Shown here piece by piece: positions 60,721 through 64,000 of a DNA stretch of 64,000 nt. The stretch is from Mya arenaria. Its lineage: Eukaryota; Mollusca; Bivalvia; Myida; Myidae. The stretch is from contig NC_069130.1 of assembly GCF_026914265.1 (NCBI RefSeq), positions 14,737,386-14,801,385 on the forward strand. Direction: 5' to 3'. The position numbers were made by a program, and so were the translations under genes. Every line of letters begins with the position of its first letter. Positions within the stretch are counted from its first letter, which is position 1. The notes beneath the pieces were generated by a model. That model did no database searches, was not told the origin of the DNA, and saw nothing but the letters and a program-made list of their open reading frames with translations.

Positions 60721-61595
60721 AGGCTATTTTATAAGGATAACCTCGAGTAGTTACATACAAGCATAGATATAGTTCAGACATCCGAGTGAACGGTCGAGGT
60801 CACGGTTTGAAAACGAATGAACAGATCTAGCATCAGGAAATATTTGTTTCAGACTTTGGAACAGGCTGATGGACCAAGACTGATGGACGAACGACAACCA
60901 AACTATTTACTTATCGTACATGATCTGATGGTCAGTTGTTCAACAACTCATTTTGTGTATAGAAATGTCTAAACGCAGAATGAATATGTTTTTGTTCCAA
61001 AATTGTCAGTACTAACCGAATTAACAATGTCTTGGGGCTTGGTGGTGATTGAAGCTATTTAAGACATTTATTTGCTTTCTATAATTAGGAAATAAATCCA
61101 ATTGCCTGTTTTTCATTATTTTATTGACTTTCTTTCTTATATGAAAATATTTTATAAAGATCCCACAAGAAATTGTTGATTTCCAAAAAAAGTGTGAATG
61201 CTTTTTGAGAAAACATCTGATAAAATCTTTTTTAGTAAAATTTGGTCAATTCCCTTTTACCCCAAAATATCTCATAAAGAATGTACGTTTGTGTACGTTT
61301 ATTACAATCTTTGAAAATCAGTACCGTCAAACAAATACAAAACAGAATTGAAAAATAGTTTTCAATTTACTTTTGTTACGCCGAAGTTGATAGATGAAGC
61401 TTAACCTAAAACTGTACGTTTATTACACACTTTGAAAATTAGTCCCAACACACAAACACTCCGACTTGATTAAGATTAATAATTTTAGAATTCGATGTCT
61501 TATGTAACTAAATAACATGATGTTATTATGATAAAAACGAATGGTGAAATGATCATTTAAAGTGTATTAGTAATGTGTATACCATAAGCCTCGGC
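60721..61595. other. Spacer with a short direct repeat
   Basis: TGTACGTTTATTACA and CTTTGAAAATYAGT recur as a pair near 61285-61325 and 61410-61445. Otherwise unrecognised AT-rich sequence. Confidence 0.45.
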
Positions 61596-61597
61596 GC

Positions 61598-61880
61598 ACT
61601 CAGGATGGCCTCCTCTATTGGCGGCGTGGACGTAAACGAACCACCTGTCATCAACACCGACTTTACGAAGTAGGTGTAGCAATAAAAATAATTTTATATT
61701 AAAGAGGCAGTGCAGTCTGCCATATCTCAAAATCTGATATGCATTTGGTCAGCTCACATGGCTCGTCATGTCCGGCTTTGATTCGTATGGTCAGCCACCG
61801 TTCCCACTGCGTTTAAGACTCCGACGTTTAACTTAATGTTAAATGTTTGGATGACCGTTGACCACATACATTTATGGTGT
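61598..61880. pseudogene. Exon-like segment, copy 2 (pair with 17583-17875)
   Basis: Plus begins ATGGCCTCCTCTATTGGC (MASSIGGVDVNEPPVINTD) but stops after about 22 codons, where the other copy reads on. The tail TTTGATTCGTATGGTCAGCC is again shared. Minus gives VGVDDRWFVYVHAANRGG then HPECAEAYG after a pyrimidine tract and AAAG, an ankyrin-like helical pattern, ending at a possible GGTATAC donor. The shared block is best kept around 61635-61675 and 61775-61800. I treat it as a decayed duplicate of an unidentified exon. Confidence 0.4.
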
Positions 61881-62625
61881 GATTTGAAAGGTACTTCCTT
61901 GCCGATTACGAATATCATACCAAATGTTCAATGTTATTCGTAAAAGTACTACAGTTTTCACAAGCTCAATGATGTATCTATTTAATTAACACATACTTTC
62001 AGAACATATCTTGTTGAGAGAGATAACCCGATTACGGCTTAAGTACACAATACAATATTATAGCTAAATTAAATGCTTTGTAATTGGAACTCACTCTTAT
62101 ATAATCTTTTTTCGTAAAATTTGCTCATCTCCAAATTACAGCTACACTTCTTGCAAAGGATATATGAACAGTACTATGCTTGCTCAATATCAAACTTAAA
62201 AGTAGAAAAATACAATGTATTTTGAAACATTTTAAATTTGGTTTTTGTATGTATCCGACTAATATTTCTTTGTAAGCACGTTAACAACCGACATTAAGTC
62301 GAACGATTCACTTTGGAGGGAATTGTGACGAAAGTCCTTGGCGATATTTGACGACACGCTTATTAAACAGGATTTCAAATATAAATATGAAATAAAAATG
62401 AGACTATTTTTGCAACATTTTATCTTCAATGAGCTATACACCAGATGGTCTAAATCTCGGCAAATGCATATTTTCTTAAAAAAAAACACACCTAGAATTG
62501 TCAATTCGAGCTAGTAGGAGGCCGATAATACACCACTTTATATGGAAAAAAAAGATAAGCGCAACGATCATGTTGCTGTTTCATCTGGTTTTCGCCGTTT
62601 AAAATAAAGTGTTCCTCGGTGCTTC
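61881..62625. other. No recognised feature
   Basis: AT-rich spacer. Confidence 0.45.
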
Positions 62626-62629
62626 AATT

Positions 62630-62790
62630 TTCGTAGTTGATTCCACTGCTATTTACGTTATTGTTCCCCTCGTCAAAGTTCATGTCCCTGCAGTCACCGG
62701 GTATTCTCTCGTTTGCATTTTTATAGCACTACCATGTCTATCTTACGGCACTCTTCCTAACTATGCAGTGGCCGTTTATGTTAGTTTTGA
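62630..62790 (-). repeat. Decayed relic of the 42-bp satellite
   Basis: GTTCATGTCCCTGCAGTCAC followed by TATTCTCTCGTT, and ATAGCACTACCATGTCTATC, match the inverse of the flanking units of the 36-37 kb array. The overlapping 69-codon frame (62609-62818) is therefore probably not a gene. Confidence 0.45.
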
Positions 62791-64000
62791 TATGACCATA
62801 GTATTTCGACGCTCCTGAGAGCATTCTTCATATCTTTGTTGTGGTAGGCGATTCTCCCTTCGTCATCAGTGTATTTTGACATTACTGTACACACATGCAC
62901 TCCTGCAGAGGATATCAATGAGTTTATTCAGCATGCCTTTATCGGTTCATCAGAATGGGTGATAGCAGGGTAAAATTAAAAAAATGTCAATATCTAAAGT
63001 GCTCCTAGTTGAAAATAAGGACGCCAATCTACAAAACGCTTAAAACGGAACAGGAATTTAACAATAAATCGTTCATTTAAGATCTTAATCTTTTGAGATA
63101 CATTCAATAAAAGTAAGTAAAGTTGAAGTGCTATGAATTGAGTTGGAAATGAAAAACGAATATTTACATTTCCCATTGCACAAAGCAGGAAGACGCCGAG
63201 CCTCGAAAGCGTCTAAATTTTGAGTCCATCATGCATCGAATTCGTCCACTGATTGTGAATAACATATACATGTACATATATTGGTACATTTCGATAGGTG
63301 ATAAATGTTTCAACAACTAGTGGTTAATATAAGTTGAGAAAGTAAAGGCTATATCGGATCAACCTTTATTTCCCTTTGCAGTATTAATATTGTAAGGTTA
63401 TAGATGCATATCAAGTATATCAATACAAAGCAAAAAAATTCATTGTCTTTGGAAGGAGGTAACCAATTCCGTAATATGATTTTACTGAATTTGTCGTCCG
63501 AAATTGATAGATTATCGTCAGATCAAGTGTTACATATTGAATAGTATCGTAATTTAGTCCGAGAATCAGGATATTAAAACTGTGGCAAATGTTGTGATGC
63601 GTCTAATGCACATGTTGAATCTCTTCCGGAACAGAACGGAAGCAAATAATTGATATAAACATCCGCTTTAAATTTTCGGAAGGATATGCATTTATTATAT
63701 ATACAATTTACAAGCACTTTTCGGGTGTAAGACAAAGTGTTACGTGCTGATGTTGACACTATCCAGAGCATATGTATACGGAATGTAGTGTGATTAAAAC
63801 ATAATCTGCATATGACATTTGTTTAAGTGTTTCCTTATGAACATCGTTTAATTTATCATCTTTAGTGATAGTGATCATTAAGAATTATCTGACTACAGCG
63901 GGACTTCGAATAAACAGTATGTAGTGCCATATAAGTAGTAAGTAAGTTTAGTAATGACATAAACATATTTTCATCTTTGTTAACATTTATTTATCTTTTT
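62791..64000. other. No recognised feature
   Basis: AT-rich spacer to the window end. No gene or RNA that I can support. Confidence 0.5.

Noticed and set aside
1-64000. A complete virus-derived or Polinton-type element
   Set aside because: No reverse transcriptase, integrase, capsid, envelope or DNA polymerase reading was seen on either strand; only the small LTR-type fossil at 47664-48077 was found.

Overview
The window looks like a bivalve mollusc nuclear genome: AT-rich, repeat-dense and gene-poor. The evidence is a local cluster of intron-containing HSPA12-type HSP70 genes (a family known to be greatly expanded in bivalves) set among repeats typical of bivalves: tandem-repeat-cored Helentron/pearl-like elements with GACG-type microsatellites, many short TIR elements, and many minisatellites. 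I cannot fix the species from sequence alone. No reads on either strand suggest bacteria, phage, CRISPR or a coding virus-like element.

Layout. 1-16 kb is repeats: a ~145-bp tandem array ending in a GACG microsatellite and hairpin (1-1360), short TIR elements, a 24-bp minisatellite (4.55-5.04 kb), a ~160-bp array arranged as ~322-bp dimers (5.9-7.1 kb), a 1-kb TIR element (7.9-8.9 kb), a TTAA-flanked piggyBac-like element (9.77-10.88 kb), an AATA microsatellite and a satellite rich in CACGTG (13.8-14.3 kb). At 16.3-17.2 kb lie two minus-strand exons of a PLAC8-domain gene, next to a ~290-bp exon-like segment with a second copy at 61.6 kb. 18-24 kb holds MITEs, two LINE 3' tails and a strong foldback.

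HSPA12 cluster, 24.9-58.6 kb. Copy 1 (minus, 24.9-27.6 kb) and copy 3 (plus, 54.5-58.6 kb) are intact four-coding-exon genes of 573 and 569 aa. They share exactly the same lengths for coding exons 1-3 (312, 219 and 136 nt) and the same intron phases. Copy 2 (minus, 42.6-45.3 kb) keeps the same exon grid but has an in-frame stop and a 1-bp frameshift. Copy 4 (minus, 47.3-48.35 kb) is a fragment of the last exon, split by a small LTR-type fossil whose terminal repeats each contain a tRNA-like sequence. Between the copies lie a 45-bp array just upstream of copy 1, a GC-rich TIR element, a 42-bp array, a decayed Tc1/mariner transposase with a MITE nested in it, and 52-bp and 37-bp arrays.

58.7-64 kb contains a 72-bp minisatellite, a second copy of the foldback element, the second exon-like copy, and a decayed relic of the 42-bp satellite. 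The two intact HSPA12 genes should encode cytosolic actin-fold ATPases. Nothing else looks like a multi-gene pathway. The most distinctive non-gene observations are the tRNA-like sequence inside LTR-like repeats, the paired exon-like segments, and the web of related foldback and TIR elements.
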